Part shown: piece by piece, positions 32,632 to 41,062 of the stretch
Numbering within the stretch: position 1 is the first letter of the stretch
Layout: the number at the start of each line of letters is the position of its first letter
Origin: JBJFGR01 sp051892875
Lineage (GTDB): Bacteria > Pseudomonadota > Gammaproteobacteria > Enterobacterales > Succinivibrionaceae
Assembly: GCA_051892875.1 (NCBI GenBank)
Contig: JBJFGR010000103.1
Coordinates: 1 to 41,254, forward strand
Direction: 5' to 3'
Length of the DNA: 41,254 nt
The notes under the pieces: model-generated
What the model was told of the DNA's origin: nothing
Database searches by the model: none
What the model saw: only the letters and a program-made list of their open reading frames with translations
Translations under genes and position numbers: made by a program

Positions 32632-33624
32632 ATGTGTATGAATGAAGAACACTCATCAAATAAATTTGTTGTGGAAAAGTTTCCTGAAGAAATTGAACCT
32701 GAAGTTGTTAGTGAGTTAGAAACAGTTAATGATGTAGTTCGTTATGCAACAAGTTATTTAATTGAAAATGAAGTGTTTTTAGGGCATGGAACAGATAGTT
32801 ATTGGGATGAAGCTATGTATCTTGTTATGTGTCTTATTAATTTAGATCCCCCTGCAGATCCTGATACTTTGAAATCTAAGTTAACAATGCGTGAAAAACG
32901 TAATATAGCTAAAGCGTTAACAAAAAGAGTGCAAGAAAGAATTCCGACAGCTTATTTAACAAATAGAGCTTGGTTCTGTGGTATTGAATTATATGTTGAT
33001 GAAAGAGTTATTATTCCAAGATCTCCAATAGGTGAATTAATTCAAAAAAATTTTGCACCTTATTATAATGGCGTTCCATCTAGTATTTTAGATATGTGTA
33101 CTGGAAGTGGTTGTATAGCAATTGCGTGCGCAAATCAATATCGAGATTATGAAGTTGTTATTGATGCTGTAGATATAAGTAATGATGCTCTAGAAGTTTG
33201 TTGTTACAATATTGATCGATATGGATTAGAAGATATTATTTTACCTATAAAGAGTGATTTGTTTAATAGCTTAAATAAAAATCAGCGCTATGATATTATA
33301 GTGTGTAATCCACCTTATGTTGACGAGGCTGATATAGAGGATATGCCACAAGAATTTCATTCTGAGCCAAGGTTGGCTTTAGCTGCTGGTTTTGATGGTT
33401 TAGATATTGTAAAACGTTTATTAGCTGATGCACCTTATTATTTATCAGAAGATGGTATTTTAGTAGTTGAAGTTGGTAATAGTCGCTTATCATTAATGGA
33501 AGAATATCCTGATATTAAGTTTAATTGGGTTGAGTTTGAAAATGGTGGTTCAGGTGTTTTTGTAATGACTTTTTATGAATTACAACAATGCGCTGAATAT
33601 TTTGCAGAATTTAGGAGTGAGTAA
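32632..33624 (+). CDS. prmB: ribosomal protein uL3 glutamine methyltransferase PrmB
   Basis: PrmB methylates a glutamine side chain of ribosomal protein L3 using S-adenosylmethionine. The SAM-binding motif is DMCTGSGCIAIACANQY and the substrate motif NPPY is at residues 226-229, as in all PrmA/PrmB/PrmC-type N5-glutamine methyltransferases. The N-terminal helical domain with YLTNRAWFCGIELYVDERVI, then IPRSPIGELI, is the PrmB version. I place the start at ATG 32632 with GTGGAG upstream; ATG 32638 is also possible. aroC begins 2 bp after the stop, the arrangement found in E. coli (prmB-aroC). Confidence 0.94.
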   Translation: MCMNEEHSSNKFVVEKFPEEIEPEVVSELETVNDVVRYATSYLIENEVFLGHGTDSYWDEAMYLVMCLINLDPPADPDTLKSKLTMREKRNIAKALTKRVQERIPTAYLTNRAWFCGIELYVDERVIIPRSPIGELIQKNFAPYYNGVPSSILDMCTGSGCIAIACANQYRDYEVVIDAVDISNDALEVCCYNIDRYGLEDIILPIKSDLFNSLNKNQRYDIIVCNPPYVDEADIEDMPQEFHSEPRLALAAGFDGLDIVKRLLADAPYYLSEDGILVVEVGNSRLSLMEEYPDIKFNWVEFENGGSGVFVMTFYELQQCAEYFAEFRSE

Positions 33625-33626
33625 TA

Positions 33627-34715
33627 ATGGCAGGAAATACATTTGGTCAGCTTTTTAGAGTAACAACATGTGGTGAGAGTCATGGTTTAGCATTAGCTGC
33701 AATTGTAGATGGTTGCCCCCCTGGCTTAGAACTTTCTGAAGCAGATATTCAACCAGAATTAGATAAAAGAAAGCCTGGAACATCTAAATTTACAACAATG
33801 CGTTCTGAAGCTGATAAAGTAGAGATTATATCAGGTGTTTTTGAAGGAAAAACAACGGGAACACCAATAGGATTAGTAATACATAATACAGATCAACGTT
33901 CATCAGATTATAGTGCTATTTCACAAATGTTTCGACCAGGACATGCTGATTATACATATTGGCAAAAATATGGAATAAGAGATTATCGAGGTGGTGGACG
34001 TTCATCTGCACGTGAAACTGCAATGAGAGTTGCGGCAGGTGCTATAGCTAAGAAGTATTTAAAAACTAAGTTAGGAATTGAGATTATTGGGTATTCAACT
34101 CAATTTGGCAATATTGAAGCTCAACAGGTTGTTTTGAACGAACGTTTGAATAATGAGTTTTTCTTTTGTGATCCTGATAAAGTAGAAGAAGTAAGAGAAT
34201 TTATGACATCTTTATTAAAAGAACATGATTCAGTGGGTGCAAAAATTGAAGTGATTGCTAAAGGTGTTCCTGTAGGGTTGGGAGAACCTGTTTTTGATAG
34301 ACTTGATGCCGATATTGCTTATGCAATGATGGGTATTAATGCTGTTAAAGCGGTAGAGATAGGCGATGGTTTTGCTGTTGCAAGTCAAAAAGGGTCCTAT
34401 CACAGAGATATATTAACTCCAGAAGGGTTTTTAACAAATCATGCAGGTGGTATTCTTGGTGGGATAAGTTCTGGTCAAGATATTGTGGTGCGTATAGCTT
34501 TAAAGCCAACATCAAGCATTACTATTCCTGGAAAGACTATAAGTATTCAAGGGGAAGTTACTGATATTGTGACTAAGGGGCGTCATGATCCTTGTGTAGG
34601 TATTAGAGCTGTTCCTATTGCTGAAGCAATGTTAGCTCTAACATTAATGGATCATTTTATGAGAAATAGGGCTCAGAATAGCGACGTTGTATGTTTAACT
34701 CCAAAAATTGTTTAG
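33627..34715 (+). CDS. aroC: chorismate synthase
   Basis: AroC makes chorismate from 5-enolpyruvylshikimate 3-phosphate, with reduced FMN, as the last shikimate-pathway step. The three family signatures are present: TCGESHGLALAAIVDGCPPG near the N-terminus, YRGGGRSSARETAMRVAAGA in the middle, and KGRHDPCVGIRAVPIAEAML near the end. The 362-aa length is standard. ATG 33627 follows GAGTGAG. Its 3' end overlaps the next gene by 25 bp. Confidence 0.98.
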   Translation: MAGNTFGQLFRVTTCGESHGLALAAIVDGCPPGLELSEADIQPELDKRKPGTSKFTTMRSEADKVEIISGVFEGKTTGTPIGLVIHNTDQRSSDYSAISQMFRPGHADYTYWQKYGIRDYRGGGRSSARETAMRVAAGAIAKKYLKTKLGIEIIGYSTQFGNIEAQQVVLNERLNNEFFFCDPDKVEEVREFMTSLLKEHDSVGAKIEVIAKGVPVGLGEPVFDRLDADIAYAMMGINAVKAVEIGDGFAVASQKGSYHRDILTPEGFLTNHAGGILGGISSGQDIVVRIALKPTSSITIPGKTISIQGEVTDIVTKGRHDPCVGIRAVPIAEAMLALTLMDHFMRNRAQNSDVVCLTPKIV

Positions 34716-35242
34716 TTTTAATATTAGCAATTTTGATTATTTTTGGTTGTTTTTCAATGTCATTTGTTCATGCAAATGACATTGATTTTGAGAATTCTTT
34801 TGATGAGCTTTTTATAGATAAAAATAATCATTTTCTTGATAGTGAAATAAATAAGGTAGAGGAAGCTTTAAATAAGAAAGAAAAAAAATTAAAAGAGAGT
34901 AATTTTTTAAATAAGTATAATTCTAGTTTATTTCACATAAGCAATTTTGTGTATATGATTACAGAACTAGATTTAAGCGTTAATTTATCAAGTGATTTTG
35001 AAGAAAGTTATAATTATGCTTTTGATTTAGGATTGGATAATGATGAAGCATATCTTTATGCACTATTTTTAAGTGGTCAAAATGAATATAATAATGTGAA
35101 TATTGAAAGTCTTACTAAAAAAATCATACTCAAAAATAAAAATGGTAAGAATTATATAAAATTATTAAGATTTGCAGCATCATCAAGAGATGATAAATAT
35201 TTAAAATTAATAGTAGATAATAAAAACTTCTTAAAAAAGTAA
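34691..35242 (+). CDS. secreted protein of unknown function
   Basis: A 183-residue protein with a clear signal peptide (residues about 1-28: hydrophobic LVLILAILIIFGCFSMSF, cleavage near VHA). The mature part is acidic and helical, with a coiled-coil-like stretch EINKVEEALNKKEKKLKESN and a repeat-like region NYAFDLGLDNDEAYLYALFL that recalls alpha-solenoid proteins. ATG 34691 lies inside aroC, 25 bp before its stop, so translation is probably coupled. I do not recognise the family. Periplasmic location is inferred. Confidence 0.65.
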   Translation: MFNSKNCLVLILAILIIFGCFSMSFVHANDIDFENSFDELFIDKNNHFLDSEINKVEEALNKKEKKLKESNFLNKYNSSLFHISNFVYMITELDLSVNLSSDFEESYNYAFDLGLDNDEAYLYALFLSGQNEYNNVNIESLTKKIILKNKNGKNYIKLLRFAASSRDDKYLKLIVDNKNFLKK

Positions 35243-35270
35243 TATTTTTGCTTATAAAATATATATTTGT

Positions 35271-35299
35271 TTTACAAATGTTTGTGTTAAGTGTATTAT
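35271..35299 (+). promoter_or_regulatory. sigma-70-type promoter of ydjM
   Basis: -35 TTTACA (35271-35276), 17 bp, and -10 TATTAT (35294-35299), placing the start site about 30 nt before the ydjM ATG. Confidence 0.5.
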
Positions 35300-35334
35300 A
35301 GCAAAGTTTTTTATTATTATAAAAAGTATTAGGT

Positions 35335-35964
35335 ATGCTTGGTAAAACTCATTTTTCATTTGGTTTGGCTGCTTCTATTATTTATGGCCATCCAACATCA
35401 TTAACTTCTTATGCTATAGGTTTAAGTGTAGGTGCTTTGGGATCAATAATTCCTGACATAGATATAGGAACCTCAAAATCTCATAAAGAATTATTAAAAA
35501 TAATCGCTGTTTTGCTGTTTATTATTGGTATGACGGTATTATCTGATGTGTATTTTAATGTGGGGATTTATGAAACTATTACTAAAAATAGAAATGGAGT
35601 AATAATTTCAATCGCATTAATTTCTTTTGCATTTGTATCAATCATAGGAATGTTGTCTGCTCATAGGGGATTTATGCATTCTTTTTTTGCTCTTTTATTA
35701 TTGAGTAGTTGTGTTTATTGTATTTATCAACCTGTTCTCCCGTATTTTGTGGTAGGATTTTTAAGTCATTTATTTTTAGATATATTTAATGAAAAAAAAG
35801 TACAATTATTTTATCCGCTAAAGAATTTAGGAATATCCTTAGGAATAGCCTCATCTGATGGAAAGTTAAATTGGTTATTTTTTTTAATAGGAGTTGGATT
35901 TTTTACATGGGGAACAATTCATTCACTATTTCATATTTTGGGTTTAATAAGTATAGACTTGTGA
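35335..35964 (+). CDS. ydjM: YdjM-like inner-membrane metal-dependent hydrolase
   Basis: A 209-residue polytopic membrane protein of the YdjM/YfhO (DUF457) family of putative metal-dependent hydrolases. The conserved metal-ligand residues are visible: His in KTHFSFGLA near the N-terminus, the IPDIDIGTSKSH motif, HRGFMHSFFALLL, and SHLFLDIFNEKKVQLFYP. Four to six hydrophobic segments lie between these. E. coli YdjM is LexA-controlled; no SOS box is obvious here. It has its own promoter, 92 bp after the secreted protein gene. Confidence 0.88.
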   Translation: MLGKTHFSFGLAASIIYGHPTSLTSYAIGLSVGALGSIIPDIDIGTSKSHKELLKIIAVLLFIIGMTVLSDVYFNVGIYETITKNRNGVIISIALISFAFVSIIGMLSAHRGFMHSFFALLLLSSCVYCIYQPVLPYFVVGFLSHLFLDIFNEKKVQLFYPLKNLGISLGIASSDGKLNWLFFLIGVGFFTWGTIHSLFHILGLISIDL

Positions 35965-36011
35965 AATATGAATTAGGGTCATCAGATGTTTGATTAAGAT
36001 AGAAAAAATAA

Positions 36012-36102
36012 TGGCGGGGAGGATGGGATTTGAACCCACGATACGCTATGAACGTATACACGCTTTCCAGGCGTGCTCCTTCAACCACTCGGACACCTCA
36101 CC
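36012..36102 (-). tRNA. tRNA-Ser (GGA)
   Basis: A 91-nt class II tRNA with CCA encoded (36014-36012). The anticodon GGA reads from 36068 to 36066 in the loop CTGGAAA. The long variable arm TATACG-TTCA-TAGCGTA type and T loop TTCAAAT are clear, and the sequence is very close to E. coli tRNA-Ser-GGA. The acceptor stem has a U3:C70 mismatch (36100 and 36018); E. coli has A at 70. The other six pairs are intact. Confidence 0.96.
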
Positions 36103-36117
36103 ACAAAAACGCTCAAT

Positions 36118-36145
36118 ATTTTACTATAATATTAAAAAAAAGCAA
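36118..36145 (-). promoter_or_regulatory. promoter of tRNA-Ser
   Basis: On the minus strand, -35 TTGCTT (36145-36140), 16 bp, and -10 TAAAAT (36123-36118). The start site would fall about 8 nt before the tRNA 5' end. Confidence 0.5.
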
Positions 36146-36230
36146 TAATATTTTTAGTTATTTAATAGGTATTGCGAAAACGATTATTATATCGTTATAA
36201 TAAACAAAATACTTTTTTGGAAAAACATTT

Positions 36231-37133
36231 ATGAATAATAAGAAATCAAAAATAATATTAGGACAAATGCGTATAAATAATAAATCTCAAAACGAAGTTA
36301 ATTATTTATTAGATGTATCTATTGAATTGGGCATTAATTATTTTGACCATGCGGATATTTATGGTAATGGTCAATGTGAAAAAATGTTTGGAAATTGGTT
36401 TAATACAGCAAAATCAAATGTTAAAAGAGAAGATATAGTAATACAAGATAAAGCGGGAATTGTTCCAGGTATTGCTTATAACAATTCATACGATTATTTA
36501 ATTAAAGCAGTTGATAATTCATTAAAAAATCTGAGATGTGATTATTTGGATAACTTTTTAATACATCGTCCAGATGTATTAATGGAACCTGAAGAAATAA
36601 ATAAGGCTTTTAATGAATTAAAAGAAAAAGGTAAGGTAAAAAATTTTGGTGTTTCAAATTTTAATTCTATGCAAATTGATTATTTATCATCAATAGTAGA
36701 GCAACCAATAGTCATTAATCAATTGCAATTAAGTGTTGCCTCAGCGCCGATGATTTCTGAAAATTTGGAAACTAATACATACAGTAATGATGCTGTATCA
36801 AGAACTTTAGGTGTATTAGATTATTGTCGTAAAAATAGAATTCAAATACAGGCGTGGTCACCTTTGCAATATGGTTTTTTTGCAGGAAATTTTATAGACA
36901 GTCCAAGTTATAAAAGTTTAAATGAAGTTCTTGAGAATTTGGCGTTAAAATATCAAGTTAGTAAAACATCTATAGCTATTGCTTGGATAAACAGATTAGA
37001 TAAATTAGTCTCAGTTGTAGTTGGAACAGCAAATCCTGAACATTTGAAAGATATTTATACAAGCACAAAAGTTTTTTTAACAAGAGAAGAGTTTTATAAA
37101 TTGTATATGGCAGCAGGATATAGGTTACCATAA
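36231..37133 (+). CDS. aldo/keto reductase (YdhF-like)
   Basis: A 300-residue NADPH-dependent oxidoreductase with a TIM-barrel fold. The catalytic tetrad is Asp39 and Tyr44 (FDHADIYG), Lys74 (IQDKAGI) and His112 (LIHRPD). The segment GKVKNFGVSNFNSMQIDYLS and the C-terminal cofactor region VSVVVGTANPEHLKD are typical. The Gly-poor start IILGQMRINNKSQNEVNYLL resembles the YdhF branch, whose physiological substrate is unknown. A pseudogene for an HTH/cupin-type protein follows directly. Confidence 0.9.
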   Translation: MNNKKSKIILGQMRINNKSQNEVNYLLDVSIELGINYFDHADIYGNGQCEKMFGNWFNTAKSNVKREDIVIQDKAGIVPGIAYNNSYDYLIKAVDNSLKNLRCDYLDNFLIHRPDVLMEPEEINKAFNELKEKGKVKNFGVSNFNSMQIDYLSSIVEQPIVINQLQLSVASAPMISENLETNTYSNDAVSRTLGVLDYCRKNRIQIQAWSPLQYGFFAGNFIDSPSYKSLNEVLENLALKYQVSKTSIAIAWINRLDKLVSVVVGTANPEHLKDIYTSTKVFLTREEFYKLYMAAGYRLP

Positions 37134-37139
37134 GAATTG

Positions 37140-37547
37140 ATGAAAGTATTTAATATAAAAAATGGATTTATAACACCTCCTAATCATTTGAATTTTGATG
37201 GTATGAATAAAATAATTCCAATTGGGCAAGAAGCAAAATTGTTAGGTGTTCATGTTTAGACGTTAAGAAATTTGAAAAAGTCAGGTAAATTAAAACCTTA
37301 CAGTTACTGATTTAGGAACAGAAATGAATAATGAAGTCAGAAGGGGCTGATTGAGATACATACTCATGAACATAACCTTTTATTTATAGTTGTTAAAGGT
37401 GAAGCGAAGATAACTTTAGATAAAGAAACAGTTATAGTAAAAGAAAATGAGTCCTTTTTAGTAAAAGGTTTAATACCACATTCAGTATGGAATAATACTA
37501 ATGAAGATACAATAATGATTGGTATTCTTGTAAAGAATGATAAATAG
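37140..37547 (+). pseudogene. broken gene with HTH and cupin segments
   Basis: ATG 37140 starts MKVFNIKNGFITPPNHLNFD. It continues into a MerR/excisionase-like helix-turn-helix, IGQEAKLLGVHV, TAG, TLRNLKKSGKLKPYSY, then TGA. A CAG-to-TAG change accounts for the first stop, since HVQTLRN is the normal pattern. In another frame from about 37346, GLIEIHTHEHNLLFIVVKGE, AKITLDKETVIVKENESFLV and KGLIPHSVWNNTNEDT run to TAG 37547. This is a single cupin barrel with its HxH and C-terminal His motifs. Two stops and a frameshift make it inactive. Whether HTH and cupin were one regulator or two genes is unclear. Confidence 0.65.
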
Positions 37548-37634
37548 TTTTATACATAGAGGATTATTATTTTAAGCTAAAATTTTGAATTAAATTTTTA
37601 AGATTAAAATAGATTCTACCTCTATGTGAGGGAG

Positions 37635-38261
37635 TTATTTATTTAATGAATAAGTACAATTTTGATAATTAGAGCTGATACATTCTGTTGCATCTTTCAA
37701 TAAAAGAATTCTATCTTCTTTTTCCATTACTCCGATAAGGTTGTCAAAATAGATTTGAGTTTGTTCATCAAATTCGTTAAATTTTATTCTAGCAACCATT
37801 AACCAAAGTTTTGCTAATCCTTCATTTTGCTCAGTTGCATAGGCATTGTGATAAAAATTAGATAAATAGATAGCACCATCAGGATCTCCTGCGTGAGCAG
37901 ATTTGTCAGCCCAATAAAATGCTTGGGTTGGGTTTGCTTGTACTCCTAAACCGTGATAATAAGCATCCGCTAGAGCGTAATATGAAGGAAAGTAACCTAA
38001 TTTTGCAGATTCAGAGAAACTTTTATAGCTTTTAACAGGATCTATAGCTATAGCTTCATCAAATTGAACCATAGATAACATTCCTAAAAAGTAATATGCT
38101 TCACCTTTTGTTGGACTATTTCCTTCAGCTTCTTTAGTACAATTTTTTAGAGCCATTAACCACTCGCCTTTTTGCATATTATCTGCACAAGTTGCAAAAC
38201 TTGTAGAGCCAAATAATAAAAAGACAATAGCTGTTACGCTATTTCTTAAAAAATGTTTCAT
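37635..38261 (-). CDS. secreted Sel1-repeat protein
   Basis: A 208-residue protein with a signal peptide (about residues 1-23, ending SFA). It is followed by TPR-like Sel1 repeats: GEAYYFLGMLSMVQFDEAIA, then SFSESAKLGYFPSYYALADA, then YYHGLGVQANPTQAFYWADK, then SAHAGDPDGAIYLSNFYHN. Sel1 repeats form protein-binding solenoids. Three or four Cys residues in the N- and C-terminal parts suit a periplasmic protein. Partners cannot be read from context; it is a single minus-strand gene between a pseudogene and feoAB. Confidence 0.8.
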   Translation of the reverse strand: MKHFLRNSVTAIVFLLFGSTSFATCADNMQKGEWLMALKNCTKEAEGNSPTKGEAYYFLGMLSMVQFDEAIAIDPVKSYKSFSESAKLGYFPSYYALADAYYHGLGVQANPTQAFYWADKSAHAGDPDGAIYLSNFYHNAYATEQNEGLAKLWLMVARIKFNEFDEQTQIYFDNLIGVMEKEDRILLLKDATECISSNYQNCTYSLNK

Positions 38262-38460
38262 TTTATAAATTATCCAATATTTTTTTATATAAAACTCTCA
38301 ATAAGCTATGACTAGTATAAATTATTTTTTTATTTAATAGTAGATACAATGTCTCATATCTGCAAATTATTCTCATTTTCTAAAATGATTTTTTCTTGTG
38401 AGTAAATAGTTTTAGTGATATTTTTACATCGTTATTGGTTAATTATAAGGAAGATTAGTT
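38262..38460 (+). promoter_or_regulatory. feoAB promoter region with a Fur-like box
   Basis: At 38362-38380 the minus strand reads GAAAATGAGAATAATTTGC, which matches the 19-bp Fur consensus at 14 positions. It lies about 80 bp before feoA, the right place for iron-dependent repression. A clear -35/-10 pair is not obvious. Confidence 0.4.
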
Positions 38461-38694
38461 ATGCAGTTGAAAGATTTAAAAATCGGCGAATCTGCTTTAA
38501 TTAAAAACTTGCTAGTCACAGGTTCTCAGAATCGAAGATTATGTGAGATGGGCTTTTTACCTAAAACGGAGTTATATATTTCGTATAAAGCACCTCTTGG
38601 TAGCCCTATGTCAGTATGTATTAGGGGGTATCAAGTAGTTTTAAGTTCAGTTGATGCTAAAGCAATAGAGGTAGAGAGATTAAATGAAAAATAG
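38461..38694 (+). CDS. feoA: ferrous iron transport protein FeoA
   Basis: A 77-residue cytoplasmic SH3-like protein that supports FeoB. The sequence has the FeoA pattern LKIGESALIKNLLV, RRLCEMGFLPKTEL and SPMSVCIRGYQVVLS. AAGGAAG precedes ATG 38461. Its end overlaps feoB by 11 bp, so the two are translated together. No feoC is present downstream. Confidence 0.93.
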   Translation: MQLKDLKIGESALIKNLLVTGSQNRRLCEMGFLPKTELYISYKAPLGSPMSVCIRGYQVVLSSVDAKAIEVERLNEK

Positions 38695-40909
38695 ACATAC
38701 GTCTTTGATAAAAAAGGTTGATTGTTGCAATCCAAAATCTGTTATTAAAAGAGCGGATTCTCGCCATATATTGCTTGTAGGCAATCCAAATTGTGGTAAG
38801 AGTACTTTATTTAATAGATTATGTAATTTGCATGTAAGAACAGGTAATTATCCTGGAGTTACTGTATCACGTCATGTGGGTAACTATAAACACGGTATAC
38901 AACTTATAGATGTGCCGGGAATTTATTCATTATCAAGTTCAACGGCAGAAGAAGCTGTTGCCACATCTGAGTTATTGGATAACGATGCAGAATTAATTGT
39001 AAATATCATAGATGCTAATTCTTTAGAAAGAAGCTTATATTTAACATTAGAATTAAAAATGTTGGGTGTACCAATGATTGTAGTGTTAAATATGTGGGAT
39101 GAAGCATGTAAATCGAATATTAAAATTGATATAGCAAACCTTGAGAAAAAATTAGATTTAAGGGTGATTCCATTAAGTGCGACCTCAGGGTATGGTGTCG
39201 ATATATTAGAACATTGTATAGAAAATACTGATTGGGGTATTAAAGAACCCATATATATAGGTTCTGAAAGTATAAAAAATGCTTTAAATACACTTGTAGA
39301 TTTAACACCAAATCTTTACAAGTCATATGCTATTTTTTATGCAAAGTGTGCAATTGAAGGTGATGCATATCCCAAAGAAATTGCATCTTCCGAATATTTA
39401 AAAAAACTTGAGGAAGTAAAACAAGAAATATCAAAAGATAAATCGTCGATATTCGAAGCTATTTCACAAGATAGGTACGATTTTATAAAGGATACTTTAG
39501 ATCTTTGTTTAGATAAAAAACACATACGACCTAATGTGTCATCTTTATTAGATAAGATTATACTAAATAAGTATTTTGCGTTTCCGATATTTATAATGAT
39601 AATTGGAGCTGTTTATTATATTGCTGTTAGTTGGCTAGGTTCTATTTTGACTGATTGGACAAATGATGTATTTTTTGGAGAATTAATAATTCCAGAAGTA
39701 TCTAGTTATTTAAGTGAATCAGGAACGAGTGAATGGTTAGTATCATTAATATCAGATGGTGTTTTAGGAGGTGTTGGTACTGTTCTCGGATTTGTTCCTC
39801 AAATGATATTGTTATTTACACTACTATCCTTACTTGAAGAATGTGGTTATATGACAAGAGCAGCATTTATATTGGATAAATTATTTTCATTATTTGGTTT
39901 AAGTGGGCGTTCTTTTATACCATATTTGATTAGTTCAGGTTGTGGTGTCCCTGGTTTAATGACAGCAAGAACATTATCATCTGAAAGTGAAAGAAGAATA
40001 ACTTTGTTTACAAGTACCATGATTCCATGTGGGGCTAAATTACCTATACTTATAATTTTTGGGCAAGCATTTTTTGGGGGAAGTGTAATTTTTGCACCTT
40101 TGATGTATTTGTGTTCAATAATTATGATTGTTTTATCAGCACTTATTTTAAAAAAATTTAATTCATTTAAACAATCTGCATCTCCATTGATGCTTGAATT
40201 ACCAAATTACCATATTCCTTCATTGAAAGTGGTGTTTTTGACAGTTTATCATCGTTCAAAAGCATTTATTATTAAAGCAGGGACTGTTATATTTGCATCA
40301 GTTACTTGTATATGGTTGCTATCAAGTTTTGGTTATAACTCTGATAAAGGAAAAATAGAATTAGTTGATAGTACAGATAGAAGTTTTTTGATAAGTATAG
40401 CGGAACCTATAACTCCTATATTTAATCCAATAGGTATTGAAAATTATAAAGGTACTGTAGCTATATTTACAGGGTTAATTGCAAAAGAAAATATTGTTAG
40501 TACTCTAGCTTTGTTTAGTGGTATATCTGAAGATGATTCATTAGCATTCGAAAAAGCTTTGCGTACGAATATTTTTAATTTTGAAAAAAATGGAACAAAA
40601 GCATATTTAATGGCGTTTTCATTTGTGTTTTTTAATTTATTCACTTTACCTTGTTTCGCAGCTATAGGGGTTTTGCGAAGAGAAATTGGTTCAAAAGGAT
40701 TATTTTGGTTATCAGTGCTTTATATTATAGGATTTAGCTATGGAATGAGTATGTCAATTTATCAATTGGGTATGTTATTTGTATATGGCTGTTTTGGTAT
40801 TGAAACATTTATATCAATTATGTTCTTATTGGTAATATTGTATATAATTTTTATAAAAAAGTATCCGAAATTAGAAGAGTCTATACAATTTAAGTTTATA
40901 AAAGACTAA
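38684..40909 (+). CDS. feoB: ferrous iron transporter FeoB
   Basis: FeoB imports Fe2+ across the inner membrane and has a cytoplasmic G domain. G1 is GNPNCGKST (33-41), the G3 region is DVPGIYSL, and the G4-like motif is NMWD. The helical spacer spans about residues 170-280. Two gate domains follow, with the conserved Cys motif FIPYLISSGCGVPGLMTART and the later IPCGAKLPILIIFGQAFFGG. The final helices contain LPCFAAIGVLRREIGSKGLFW. At 741 aa it is slightly shorter than E. coli FeoB. A strong terminator follows. Confidence 0.97.
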   Translation: MKNRHTSLIKKVDCCNPKSVIKRADSRHILLVGNPNCGKSTLFNRLCNLHVRTGNYPGVTVSRHVGNYKHGIQLIDVPGIYSLSSSTAEEAVATSELLDNDAELIVNIIDANSLERSLYLTLELKMLGVPMIVVLNMWDEACKSNIKIDIANLEKKLDLRVIPLSATSGYGVDILEHCIENTDWGIKEPIYIGSESIKNALNTLVDLTPNLYKSYAIFYAKCAIEGDAYPKEIASSEYLKKLEEVKQEISKDKSSIFEAISQDRYDFIKDTLDLCLDKKHIRPNVSSLLDKIILNKYFAFPIFIMIIGAVYYIAVSWLGSILTDWTNDVFFGELIIPEVSSYLSESGTSEWLVSLISDGVLGGVGTVLGFVPQMILLFTLLSLLEECGYMTRAAFILDKLFSLFGLSGRSFIPYLISSGCGVPGLMTARTLSSESERRITLFTSTMIPCGAKLPILIIFGQAFFGGSVIFAPLMYLCSIIMIVLSALILKKFNSFKQSASPLMLELPNYHIPSLKVVFLTVYHRSKAFIIKAGTVIFASVTCIWLLSSFGYNSDKGKIELVDSTDRSFLISIAEPITPIFNPIGIENYKGTVAIFTGLIAKENIVSTLALFSGISEDDSLAFEKALRTNIFNFEKNGTKAYLMAFSFVFFNLFTLPCFAAIGVLRREIGSKGLFWLSVLYIIGFSYGMSMSIYQLGMLFVYGCFGIETFISIMFLLVILYIIFIKKYPKLEESIQFKFIKD

Positions 40910-40922
40910 TTTTTTTAAAGTT

Positions 40923-40959
40923 AACAACTTATAATCTATTACATAGATTATAAGTTGTT
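40923..40959 (+). terminator. terminator of feoAB
   Basis: A perfect 17-bp inverted repeat, AACAACTTATAATCTAT (40923-40939) with its complement (40943-40959) and a 3-nt loop, 13 bp after the feoB stop. The following sequence is T-rich only in part (TTATATATGAATTTTT). Confidence 0.7.
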
Positions 40960-41062
40960 TATATATGAATTTTTAAGGTTATAGTTTTTCTGAAAGTGTT
41001 AAAGAAAAAAGTGTACCATGTAGGGATTACTTAGTATGTCTAGATGTCTAGAGAACTAGAGA

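Noticed and set aside
37554..37627. Inverted repeat ACATAGAGG / CCTCTATGT with a 56-nt loop
   Set aside because: The loop is long and AT-rich and there is no T run; it may be chance.
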